A DNA stretch of 64,000 bases from Nymphaea colorata. Taxonomy: Eukaryota; Streptophyta; Magnoliopsida; Nymphaeales; Nymphaeaceae. Positions 25,325 through 34,221 of this stretch are shown in pieces. Where the stretch lies: assembly GCF_008831285.2 (NCBI RefSeq), contig NC_045148.1:4466001-4530000 (forward strand), read 5' to 3'. Below the pieces are notes generated by a model. That model was not told the DNA's origin. It did no database searches and was given only the letters and a program-made list of their open reading frames with translations. Numbering within the stretch: the first letter of the stretch is position 1; every line of letters begins with the position of its first letter. The position numbers and the translations under genes are program-made.

Positions 25325-25630
25325 TCAAGCCCATTTGGCCAAAATAGACATCAAACTGACTCCAAGGAGAAGGAAGAAGTTGGCTGAGATTTGAAGCTTT
25401 ATGCAGCTCTGCATCTTGGGGTGCATAAGATCAGCTGCCAATATGTCTACAAGGGCCATATAGACAAGAATGCCGGCTGCAGCAGAGTTGAGAACCCCTT
25501 CAACAATTAGAGCAGTTGTGCTGTTCTCATCATACACAGATGAAATTCCTGCTCCAACAGCTACACCTATGGGCGTGGTCAGGGAGAAGAAGATGGCCAT
25601 TGTAACTGTCGCTGCATTCCTGAATTTTGC
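25325..25630 (-). CDS. ZIP transporter exon 3
   Basis: Follows a GCACAG acceptor and codes the last 101 residues plus TGA (25325-25327): [44 protein letters not shown] and the closing SILAKWA. It gives the last three membrane segments and the short extracellular tail typical of the family. Confidence 0.93.
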   Translation of the reverse strand, partial: AKFRNAATVTMAIFFSLTTPIGVAVGAGISSVYDENSTTALIVEGVLNSAAAGILVYMALVDILAADLMHPKMQSCIKLQISANFFLLLGVSLMSILAKWA

Positions 25631-28600
25631 CTGTGCATGGGCCAAGGTTCAGTTTAACAAGGATGAAAAGTGTTGATCTATGGAAAAAAGGTAAGTAAGA
25701 AGGGTATTAAGAAACCAAATTATGAGAATTACTTCAAAAGTTTCAAGTGTTTTCTTCTTGAGCAGATGGGTTATTTGTACCAGGGAAGCAGGTGTGGGCC
25801 ACGTGTGGCAAACTGCGCACATGGGCCCCCTTTTTTATTTTTATTAATATTTCTGTGAAATTTTTCTCATTTACATATTGGTGCCCCATAAAATTTAAAA
25901 TTTTAATTATGCTTACTGCCCTTTAGCCAGACGCTGCCCCCTAATGGGTACTTGAGCTTTTAAGGAAACAGCATACGGTGAACAAAGTGTTTGTGTTGAG
26001 GAACAAGTAAAACTTGCTCATGCATATTAACAATAAAAAATGGTAGTTGAACCCCCTATAGATCACGTTTGTCTGGTTATATTTCCATGAAAATTGAAAA
26101 ACGTACTAAATTTCATATAGGTTGATTGCCTAGCAAGAAGAGCAGCTATGTTCACTTTGTAATAAAACTTAAAAGGAGAAAATAAAAAGAAAGCAATCTA
26201 ATTCTAAATTGATTGGCTATTCATGAAACAAGAGCAGCGTATATGTGTTCTTTTGGAAACATGATAACCTCTGGTAGTCCGTATACCTTGTCTCCGTGTA
26301 TCTGACCATCAAACATCAGTCCTACCATATATACGACTGTATTTGAAATAAAGAGAACAATGTTAGTGTCTTTAATCCCCTTCAATGCGTACGTCCTGAA
26401 ATTAAAACTTTTGATGCAACGACTACGAGGCACTTGGTCTAAGAATGGTCCGAAAAATCTGTCAACGAATGTATTATTTAAAATATGTTCAAAAGGTTAC
26501 TTTTCTTTTCTCCTATTTGCAAGTTAGATTTATTTAAAATATCATAGGTGCGTATACGCACTCATGTAGCCTAACACGCACACATGGGCACACATCTATG
26601 AGCACAAGCTACTACTATCAATGTGAAAGAAGGATCTTCAGAAACTTAGAAATATTAGTGTACATGAATTATATGGCTCAAACGTAACTTGACTACCAAA
26701 AGTGCCCTTCAGGAACATGTCAGAATGAATCAGAGAAGGCTGTTGTCCTGGTGAGTTTTGGGAAACATTAGTGCAGAATTTTATGAGAGAAAGGCAGCTG
26801 TCTTGGTTGCATTTTTTGGTTACTTTTGTTCTCACTGCCCCAGCGAGAGGCCGAAACCCCTTTCTTCCCCCTTGCTTCTAAGGTGCAGATCCGCTTAGGA
26901 CCTAACTGGACTTACGGTAATGCCTGCCACCATTTGCAATCTAGGAGCTAAGAACGACAAGGATTCCAAACCCAGACCCTTTTTCATGAGTCAACTTGCA
27001 TGATTTGAAACCGTCGAGGCTCTAGTTACTTTTATTCGTGAGTGAAAACATGAGATTGTTACTTGTCACTTACCTGAACAATGCATCCACTGAGGCCCAA
27101 TCCTTCGAAGAATTGATGAAAGCTTAATGCACCCATGAGTGGCTTAATGATGCATGGACTTTTGCAGGTACCCAAGGAAATTCCAATTATCAATGAATGC
27201 ACAAGAATGCCCAACTCCAAAACCTGCAAATGTTGGACATTGAGATAGTTCAGATATACAGCAAGTATTCTCTAAATCTGTTCCAAAAAACAGCAGTTGG
27301 TCTGTTTCGAGATTATGGTTATGGAGACAAATGGTATTTATGCAGGAACTTCATCCGTCTGGATCAGGTGCTACTGTATGTAGAATCTAACTTTGGACAT
27401 GCGCTTGAAAGTAGCTGCTCTATAAAGTCTACCCTTTATAATTGCATGCATGTTTTTTTTAACTAGTGTTCATGGCGATTATACATTAAAATTCTAACTA
27501 TCAATTAAGTTTCATCTAAGTAACAAAATTGCTTGATTATTTGATTGTTTTCCCATAAGATGTCACCTTAGTCCCCGTTTGTTATTATCCTATGAATCTG
27601 CCTGATAAAGTGAATCTGATTCATGGAACATTTGTTACAGTGTGTCATAAATTTGTGCTATTTTTTTGTGGCTGATCATTTGTGATATTTTTTTCACAAT
27701 TGAGTTTTTACAATATGATGTTGAGAAAATTTATCAAATCTAACAATAATGCCCTGAAAGGGACGGGTTAAGGTCACATCCTATGCTATTACAAACTATT
27801 TGTGAACTTCTCTAGCTCATTGAATGAGTTAATTAGATGTACATCATCATATTTAAGCATATGCAAGGCGTGCCTAAGCTTAGAAAGCAAATTGATCAAC
27901 AATCGAGATTGATTGTGGTACAATTGAGGTTGATTTATACCATAACACCCCATTCTAAACACTTTAGTCATGTATCTAACATTGTGAAGAATTTTGTGAC
28001 ACTTATACAATGGGTTGGTGAGTAGTTGGTTGTTCTAGTTTCTAGCTTTTTTCGGGTTAGAAATGAAACTACTATGTAGCAAATTGAGATTCGTCAAACT
28101 AGGTGCTTAAGTCATGAGGATTGGGTTTGGGTCATTACAATGGTATCAAAATCTCCTCAATAGTTGGACCTTGGGTCACACATAAGTGGATGTGCGTGCA
28201 TTAAGAGGGAGGGGCGGTGGAATTGTAACACCGAAACTCTGAAAAGTTTAATCTCATATCTAAAATTATGAGGAATCTTGGAAGACTTATAAAGGAGTTT
28301 GTTAAGTGGTAGGTTGTCTTGATTAGTAGTCTTTTTTTGTTGGAACCGAAACTGTTAGGACGCAGGTTGGGGTCCATTAAACTAGGTCCCCAAGCCCACT
28401 GTGAAATTGGTTAGGTCATTACAAATACCTTGTGAAAAACAATTGAGAACAAGAAATTTTTCATCTATATGTTTTGCTTCTACTACACAACATATAGACA
28501 TACATGAAAGATATTTACAAATGTGCTATTTTCAAAATTCGTCAACACTTTTTGTTCATATATTTCAGATTTGTACATATCCTAAAGTGAATACATTATC

Positions 28601-30729
28601 TCAAACGCAAGTTTCAAAATTAGTCAAGACTTTTTGTTCATATATTTCAGACTTGTACATATCCTAAAGTGAATACATTATCTCAAACGCAAGTTTCCAC
28701 TGAAATGAGCTTGTCCTACAAGTAAGAAATCTATTTCCTGTCTCTTTTGGGTGTAATTAGCAGTACCAAGTCTCAGGTACTGGGGAAGTGTTTATAATGG
28801 AGCAAGATTCCACCCCAAATTAAGGAAGATTCTAGTAATTGTACATTTGTAAAGCCCCTTGAATGTTGTACCTCCACCCCAAAAAAGAGAAGTTTGAGTT
28901 GCGTTTGCCACTTCGTGCATGCAACAAATGTACGCCAAAATAAAAAAGGGGGATATTTTTCAAATTGTTGAAAAATGATGCCCTTTTGAATCTTTTCAGT
29001 TTTTTCGATTTCCTTTTTTTTTCTTTAATATTTTATTCAAAATAGGGATGTTTTTGTCATTAACCATACTGACGCACAAAATTTTTGTGTACCAGTACAG
29101 CATATATAACCAGGTTCAAAAAATGAGGCCATTCATTAATATATGGCCTGCTAAGGAATTAAGGTAAGTGCTGCACATGGGACTCATACAAAAGGAGAGT
29201 TCCGATTTCAGCAGCCACAATATCCCTCCCCACTCACTAAGAGGCCCCGCAATTTAACATAAAATATTGGGTGCTTATGTGACCACACCATGTAAATGAC
29301 CAATAAGTGGCTATTAATTAACAAGGTTCCTTTAATGCTCAAGATAAGAGCTCTTTAAAGGCAGATACGTACCAGCTTTTCAAGGACGATATATGTTTAT
29401 ATAAATATGAGTGTGTGTGTGTGTGTGTGTGTGGAGAGAGATGAATTGAAATCAGCTGGCTAATATTCATTGCTAGGTAGGTAAATTGAAATTTTGTAAC
29501 ACTAAGAGTGTTGCAAATGATGCATTCCGCAACTGTAAAATCATTGGCTACAGTTGCTAACCACGGAATGCACTATTTGCAACAAAGGTTAGCATCGCAA
29601 AAGTTAAAATACTCATCCGGCAATAGACGTAGTCTGGCTGGTTTCAATTTTTCTATACATCTAATATATACATCTCCTACCATCCCAAATTTGATATTGT
29701 TACTGAAATGTGAAGTACCTGATCAAAGAAAAAGCTTTTGATCTGATCAACTGATTATGAAGCGGGGCATTGATAGAATTATATTCTTTCAAGAGCTTGA
29801 AGGAAAGTCATAAGTTCTGATTTCAGCGGACTTATAGCTAGAAAATAATGTTGTAATGTTGGGACCAAATATGTTGGAAGGTTCGAGGTATTATTACAAG
29901 ATCTAGTACCTACCTGTTGCTAATTTAAATATCAATATATGAAGTTGGACTGTTAGAATTAAGTGTGTGGTAACCACATGCTTGTGTGTTTGCTTGCGCG
30001 CACTTAATTCCTTGACGCAGATGAAGTGATATTCATGCGATCAGATAAGCATGTGCAACTTAACTTGATCTTGACCAAAATATTGTAAATACAGAGAGAG
30101 AAAGAATATGTAAATTAAGTACATGCCTGAGAAATAACACGATGACGAGTGAGTTGCGATGTCTGATCCAGCAGCGGCACCGCCGGCCGATGGGCGTGGC
30201 CGTGACCGGCATGTGTATGAGCACTCGTTTCATTTGCTCCACCATCGGTGTTCTCTAGGTCTTCTTCCCCAACTGGCTTAGCCTTAGCTAATTCCAATCT
30301 CTTGTAATAGCTTGTAGCGAATGTGTCGATCATGAGCGTTGCTACCATGGCTATCATCAAAATGAAACCAGCAAGATTGAACTGCCCATTCAAGCAAGCG
30401 GATCCTAGACTGTGATAGGCATTAGGAAGAATATGGATGCATGCGACACCGAGAATTATGCCAGCAGCAAATGCCTTTATCACGAAGAAGGCATCACTTT
30501 CCGGGTGAACGGCGTGGATGGTTCTCCCCAGAATCGGCAGAGACACCCCGATTGCACCTGCAACAAGTATGATCGCTATGCTGCCTAGCTTTAGCTTGAG
30601 GGCAGTGTGCGCATCTCTGCATGCAGAGACATCTTGTGAGTCACAACCTAATGCAAGAACATTGAGTGGAAACGCTAGGAGGAGTATGAAGAATAGAAGC
30701 TTGTTGCGAGGATGGAGATGTAACTCCAT
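25325..30729 (-). CDS. ZIP-family zinc/iron-regulated metal transporter, three exons
   Basis: The exons are 30127-30729, 27074-27223 and 25325-25630, joining to a 352-residue protein, the usual plant ZIP length. ZIP proteins move Zn(II), Fe(II) and similar cations into the cytosol across the plasma or an internal membrane. Visible parts are a signal-peptide-like start (residues 1-28), membrane segments near 48-68, 79-101 and 118-138, a variable His-rich loop [10 protein letters not shown] (171-180), and the family signature in exon 2 with H210 and HQFFEG (H237, E241). Exon 3 carries [13 protein letters not shown] and ends LLAKWA-like (SILAKWA). The first ATG (30727-30729) fits the signal peptide. 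Intron 1 has a GC donor; intron 2 is standard. A zinc-deficiency element lies upstream. At the IRT1 D100 and E103 equivalents it has N103 and H106, while D135 (IRT1 D136) is kept. It looks intact; the exact orthologue cannot be named. Confidence 0.95.
25631..27073 (-). other. ZIP intron 2
   Basis: GT-AG intron of 1443 bp. It contains, at about 25800-25960, a fragment of an interspersed repeat (TGGTGCCCCATAAAATTTAAAATTTT) that recurs near 31390 and, reversed, near 43940. Confidence 0.85.
27074..27223 (-). CDS. ZIP transporter exon 2
   Basis: This 150-nt exon lies between a TTTGCAG acceptor and a CAG|GTAAGT donor. It translates to 50 residues, [10 protein letters not shown] to [10 protein letters not shown], the metal-binding fourth and fifth membrane segments of plant ZIPs (H210, S211, H237, E241). 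No stop is present and phase is 0 at both ends. Confidence 0.93.
27941..28423 (+). mobile_element. TRIM retrotransposon, complete, in ZIP intron 1
   Basis: Two diverged LTRs of about 200 bp (27941-28139, starting CATAACACCCC from an ancestral TGTAACACCC, and 28223-28423, starting TGTAACACCG) both end GGTCATTACA. They enclose only 83 bp. Right after the first LTR is TGGTATCAAAATC (28141 onward), matching a methionine initiator tRNA primer site. Right before the second is a purine tract AAGAGGGAGGGGCGGTGG (28203-28220). The flanks TATAC and AATAC form a 5-bp duplication with one mismatch. With no coding room, this fits a terminal-repeat retrotransposon in miniature. Confidence 0.85.
28531..28696. 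repeat. 82-bp tandem duplication
   Basis: A unit beginning TTCAAAATT(C/A)GTCAA occurs at 28531 and 28613 with only a few differences, ending in CTCAAACGCAAGTTTC each time. Confidence 0.85.
29040..29117 (-). mobile_element. Isolated terminus of the long-TIR family
   Basis: The reverse complement reads GAACCTGGTTATATATGCTG, then GTACACAAAAATTTTGTGCG, then GGTTAATGACAAAAAC. It follows the same order as the left end of the element at 9287 (ACCTGGTTATATACACC..., GTTACTGACTAAAAT). No partner end was found nearby. Confidence 0.45.
29512..29590. repeat. Imperfect hairpin in ZIP intron 1
   Basis: GTTGCAAATGATGCATTCCGCAACTGTA at about 29512-29539 pairs with TACAGTTGCTAACCACGGAATGCACTATTTGCAAC at about 29553-29587, apart from two mismatches and a small loop-out. 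It is probably a miniature foldback transposon remnant. Confidence 0.55.
30127..30729 (-). CDS. ZIP transporter exon 1
   Basis: Codes residues 1-201: signal peptide, three membrane segments and the His-rich loop, ending at RHRVISQ. The junction reads CAG|GCATGT on the minus strand. A GC donor is required because the next residues of the family ([10 protein letters not shown]) begin exactly at exon 2 in phase 0, and no nearby GT keeps the frame. Confidence 0.93.
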
Positions 30730-30769
30730 CTGGATGGAGTATGCTTTCTCGCATCTAGTGAAGTTGGTT

Positions 30770-30780
30770 CTTTAAATAAG
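30770..30780 (-). promoter_or_regulatory. Possible TATA box of ZIP gene
   Basis: CTTATTTAAAG on the minus strand lies about 43 bp upstream of the ATG, between it and the zinc element. The 5' leader would be very short, so this is only a candidate. Confidence 0.25.
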
Positions 30781-30831
30781 CCTAAGAGACCCACAGAACC
30801 TAACATTTAGCACTCTCATGGCTTAGGATGA

Positions 30832-30841
30832 ATGTCGACAT
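30832..30841. promoter_or_regulatory. Zinc-deficiency response element (ZDRE) upstream of ZIP
   Basis: ATGTCGACAT is a perfect match to RTGTCGACAY, the palindromic site bound by the F-group bZIP19/bZIP23 factors that switch on ZIP genes under zinc shortage in Arabidopsis. It lies 103 bp upstream of the start codon of the minus-strand ZIP gene. A defined 10-mer of this kind is rare by chance, and the position and gene family fit, so functional zinc-deficiency induction is a reasonable inference. Confidence 0.8.
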
Positions 30842-31215
30842 AGAATTAGAGGGGAGAGGGGGGACAACAATACCACTTTGTTTGATTTTAATTGCTTTAT
30901 GTCGTCATGGGCAATCTTATATTCCATTTGGTCCTGGCATTAGCAGAACATAAGAGATTGTCCAGAAGTGGTTATGTACACTGAGTGCACATGCAAAGCT
31001 CTCAATGCATGACACATGTCCCTGATGCCCACTCCTAAGAAAGATATGTCATGCAAAGGGGCCTCTACATGCCTGCACAATGCACGTACCCGTGCACATA
31101 ACCAGATTCGTTTACTTTGGTAAACTCAACAGAACCAATACAATGACGAGTTAGTGAGGTGGTTTTACTTGACTTATTGAATAAGACATGTAGCGGCAAA
31201 GCCATGGTGTGGCTC
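30842..31215. other. ZIP upstream region
   Basis: No other recognisable promoter element. It ends at the palindrome. GCGGCAAAGCCATGGTGTGGCTC at about 31193-31215 resembles the start of an interspersed GGCGGAGCC-type repeat. Confidence 0.4.
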
Positions 31216-31381
31216 TTGTGGGTAATTATGGACACCAGCCCACAAAGTTTGCTTTATTTATATATAAACTGGATTAGTTTCCACTTCTATATATATATAT
31301 ATATATATAGAAGTGGAAACTAATCCAGTTTATATATAAATAAAGCAAACTTTGTGGGCTGGTGTCCATAATTACCCACAA
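31216..31381. repeat. Perfect 166-bp palindrome
   Basis: The 83-bp left arm (31216-31298, TTGTGGGTAATTATGGACAC onward) is the exact reverse complement of the right arm (31299-31381), meeting at a (TA)n centre with no spacer. I checked the arms base by base and saw no mismatch. It starts about 490 bp upstream of the ZIP start codon. Such an arrangement can be a recent foldback element or inverted duplication, or a sequencing or assembly fold-back artefact. Confidence 0.95.
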
Positions 31382-32369
31382 CAATATATATGGTGCCCCT
31401 TAAAGTTTTAAATTTAGAGTTTGTTTGATAACTGTCATGTTTGACAAAACGAACAAGACATCCAGTCTGCTATACCAGTTTCTTGTTCATCCTAACAATC
31501 ATGTTCTATGTTCATTATTTTGATGGTTTTAGGAACAGAACATCACTTCTCTTTTGTTTCACATTTGACTGCATATTCCAGCATATGTAAATGACCTCCT
31601 AAAGTAACAAGGGCGCCTCTGGCCAGAAATCTCTGGCTCCACCACTGCATGTGTGCTAACCAGGTCCCACTCATCTTGCGATAAATCAAATCAAAAGTTG
31701 GTGAGGACATTGGGAAACACGTCAGACGTGATCGGAAAATAGCAAAAGCCTCAAACTCCAAATGAGATCTTATAATATGTTTGAAACTTACGTAATTTAA
31801 GTGTGGGTAAGGGCAACAAAGGGGCTGGACCATTTTGACTTGGCTGAGCCGTGTCTCAATCATGTCTGACTCGTAATGGTGGCCGATCTATCCATATATG
31901 ATGGTCATGATTGGATATAATAGTTTTCTAACTTTAGATATAAGCGGTTGGGAGTACTTGGGTACAGTAAGAAAGCAATACAAACTAACACCTATGAGTG
32001 AAAGTGAGGTTCTTCCATGCAATTTTAGGCGACCCACCGAGCACTATGTGTAATGTAATGAAATAAAGGCAGTTTCTTCGAAGTAACTGTGATGCGTCAC
32101 TAGCTAGAGTACACGTATATAAAACATAGACATTGGTGTGCTAATTGTTTGTCTGGCTTTTTCAACGACGTCAATTTGGACTAAGCATCATGTTGGTTTA
32201 AAACTATATATATAGGTAGACATGGGGTCTTGTTTGAAGCTCAAAAGAAGAGAGGTGGGCTAAAGCGAAGGCGTCGATCATGATTTTTTACTTCAAATGA
32301 GTCATATATATGTGTGTGTATGCGCATGAAGGGTTACTGATGCAGTACTTTGAATATTGGAATGCACAG
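31382..32369. other. Intergenic, no gene seen
   Basis: It holds repeat fragments (TGGTGCCCCTTAAAGTTTTAAATTT at 31392; TGGCTCCACCACTGC near 31632, reversed GGTGGAGCCA type). No coding region is recognised. Confidence 0.45.
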
Positions 32370-32659
32370 TGTTATCATCCTAATTTTTTTAAAAGAAAAG
32401 ACTGTAGTCCATTTATTCAGTCATTCTTACAGCGATTTGGATCTAATTTTGGGACCTTGGTCTCAAACTCACCCAAACCAGACCTCTACATCTAAATCCA
32501 AATCCAAAACTTGACCTTAGATCCAAAACAGACCTCCATAACCAAATTTTGACCCTGGACACAAAAAAGAATTCTAGACCCATATCTGAATCCAAATGCA
32601 TGGTTTAAGAGCAAAACACTCATATAACTCTTGATCTGAGCCTTGGGCATCGATCGGAA

Positions 32660-33220
32660 TGTTAAGAGTCACCACCGACTCAAGAGTCATCACCGACTCT
32701 CACGAAGCATCTTAAGCCTTCTCTTTTAAAGTCGGTGGTGAGTCTCTCTTTTAAAGTCGGTGGATTAAGGCGGTGCTTAATGAGTAAAGAAAAAATAAAA
32801 AAAAATGGAAAACGGTGGAAGCTTGATCCACCGACCTCCTCTTCCTATAAATAGGGATGATTGGCCATTTTGAGGTAAATCAAGTTGAGTGATTTTGATT
32901 GTGAGTTGAGTGTGCTCCATTTGTGAGCTTGTGAGTGTTAGCTCGTGTGTTCACTTCGTGAGCTCGAGCATTGCAGTTTCAAGTGTGCGCTGCAAGGGCG
33001 TTGGGTGTGTTAGCTCTCACTGCGTGAGCCGAGGTGAGTTCTCTGGAGTCATCTTTTGTAATATCTAGTGTGATAAATAAATAGTTTACATGTTAAAGAA
33101 TACTTTGTCAAAGTTATTATTGAGTATCATTTTGGACGTCGAAACTCTGCTGGATTTTTTCCGCATAAATTCGAGTTTGGATCTAAGTTATATTGAGGGC
33201 CCGCATTACGTTTCCCAACA
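32660..33220 (+). repeat. 5' LTR of copia at 32.7 kb
   Basis: TGTTAAGAGTC to TTTCCCAACA, 561 bp. A TATA box CTATAAATAG lies at about 32845-32854. Near the start are short inverted repeats (TCACCACCGACT at 32669, AGTCGGTGGTGA at 32730). Confidence 0.95.
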
Positions 33221-33222
33221 AG

Positions 33223-33234
33223 TGGTATAAGAGC
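33223..33234 (+). promoter_or_regulatory. Primer binding site
   Basis: TGGTATAAGAGC, two bases after the LTR, matches the usual copia initiator-methionine tRNA site TGGTATCAGAGC except at one base. Confidence 0.8.
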
Positions 33235-33297
33235 GAGGTTCTGTCTAAGAGCCATTTTACTAGTGAGATTAATTGGGCGAATTATATTCTGGAATTA

Positions 33298-34221
33298 TGG
33301 CGGCATTAGCAGTTGTATTAAATAATATTGAGAAGCTTAACAATAGCAATTATGGCTATTGGAAATCTTGCATGGAGTCATATTTTTTAGGACAGGAATT
33401 ATGGGAGATAGTTTTGGGATCAGACACAAATATTCTTGTCGACGAGGAAGCGAAGAAGAAATGGATGATCAAAGCAGGGAAAGCGTTATTTGCAATTAAG
33501 GTATATTGAGAAAGATTTATTAGAGCATATACGTGATGCCAAGACTCCTAAAGAAGCATGGGATGCTTTTGCAACCCTATTTTCTCGCTAATGATGCCTG
33601 CATACAATTGTGAGAAAATGATCTAGCTACATTAACTCAGGGAAGCATGTCGATAGCAGAATATTTTATGAAGGTTAAAAATATCTGTAGAGAAATATCT
33701 CAAATTGGTCCTAAGTCAAAGATCAGTGAGGCCCGTATGCGGAGAATACTTATTCACGGACTTCGTCCAGAATTTGGCAGTTTCATAATTGGTGTTCAAG
33801 GCTGGCCAGTTCAACCAACTTTGTTGGAGTTAGAAAATCTCTTGATCAATCAAGAAACATTAGCGAAGCAAATGGTCGGGCTTTCTCTCAAGGGAAATAA
33901 TGAGGAAGCTTTGTTTAGTAAGGGTCAGAGATCACGTTGGCCAGCTAAGCCAGTCATTCGGTCTCCAAGTAGGAATATTGCCGAAAAGAAAGAGAAAAAT
34001 ATAGAAAAGAAAACAAGAGAAACTACACAGCAGTGGAGACCAAAGATGAAATGTTTTAGAAGTGGAAGGTTGGGTCATTTTGCTCGTCACTGCAGAGTCA
34101 GAATAAATGAAGGAAATACAATCACGACGAGTAAGCAAAATGGGGGAGCTAATGAGACTCAACAGAAAAATTCGTTTTTGTACTCAATAGAGGTAAAAAA
34201 ATATTATGCAAGAAGGATGTA
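33298..34221 (+). pseudogene. copia Gag, frameshifted
   Basis: It starts at the ATG at 33298 (MAALAVVLNNIEKLNN, then YGYWKSCMESYF). The frame shifts by one base near 33501. A stop follows LFSR near 33590 and another lies near 33620. The long open part, 33647-34221, contains MSIAEYFMKVKNICREI and a zinc knuckle at about 34051-34095 in which the second Cys of the CCHC pattern is Ser (CFRSGRLGHFARHC). An intact product would be the nucleocapsid protein; this copy cannot make one. Confidence 0.88.

Larger units (their letters stand above)
27224..30126 (-). other. ZIP intron 1, GC-AG, 2.9 kb
   Basis: The intron starts GCATGT and ends TTTGCAG on the minus strand. It hosts a complete TRIM element (27941-28423), an 82-bp tandem duplication (28531-28696), a long-TIR terminus (29040-29117), a (GT)n tract near 29410 and an imperfect hairpin (29512-29590). 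Its size is large for a plant ZIP intron, and visible insertions account for part of that. Confidence 0.85.

Noticed and set aside
31216-31381. Palindrome as a microRNA precursor
   Set aside because: Perfect 83-bp arms with no loop are unlike plant miRNA hairpins; a foldback element, inverted duplication or artefact is likelier.
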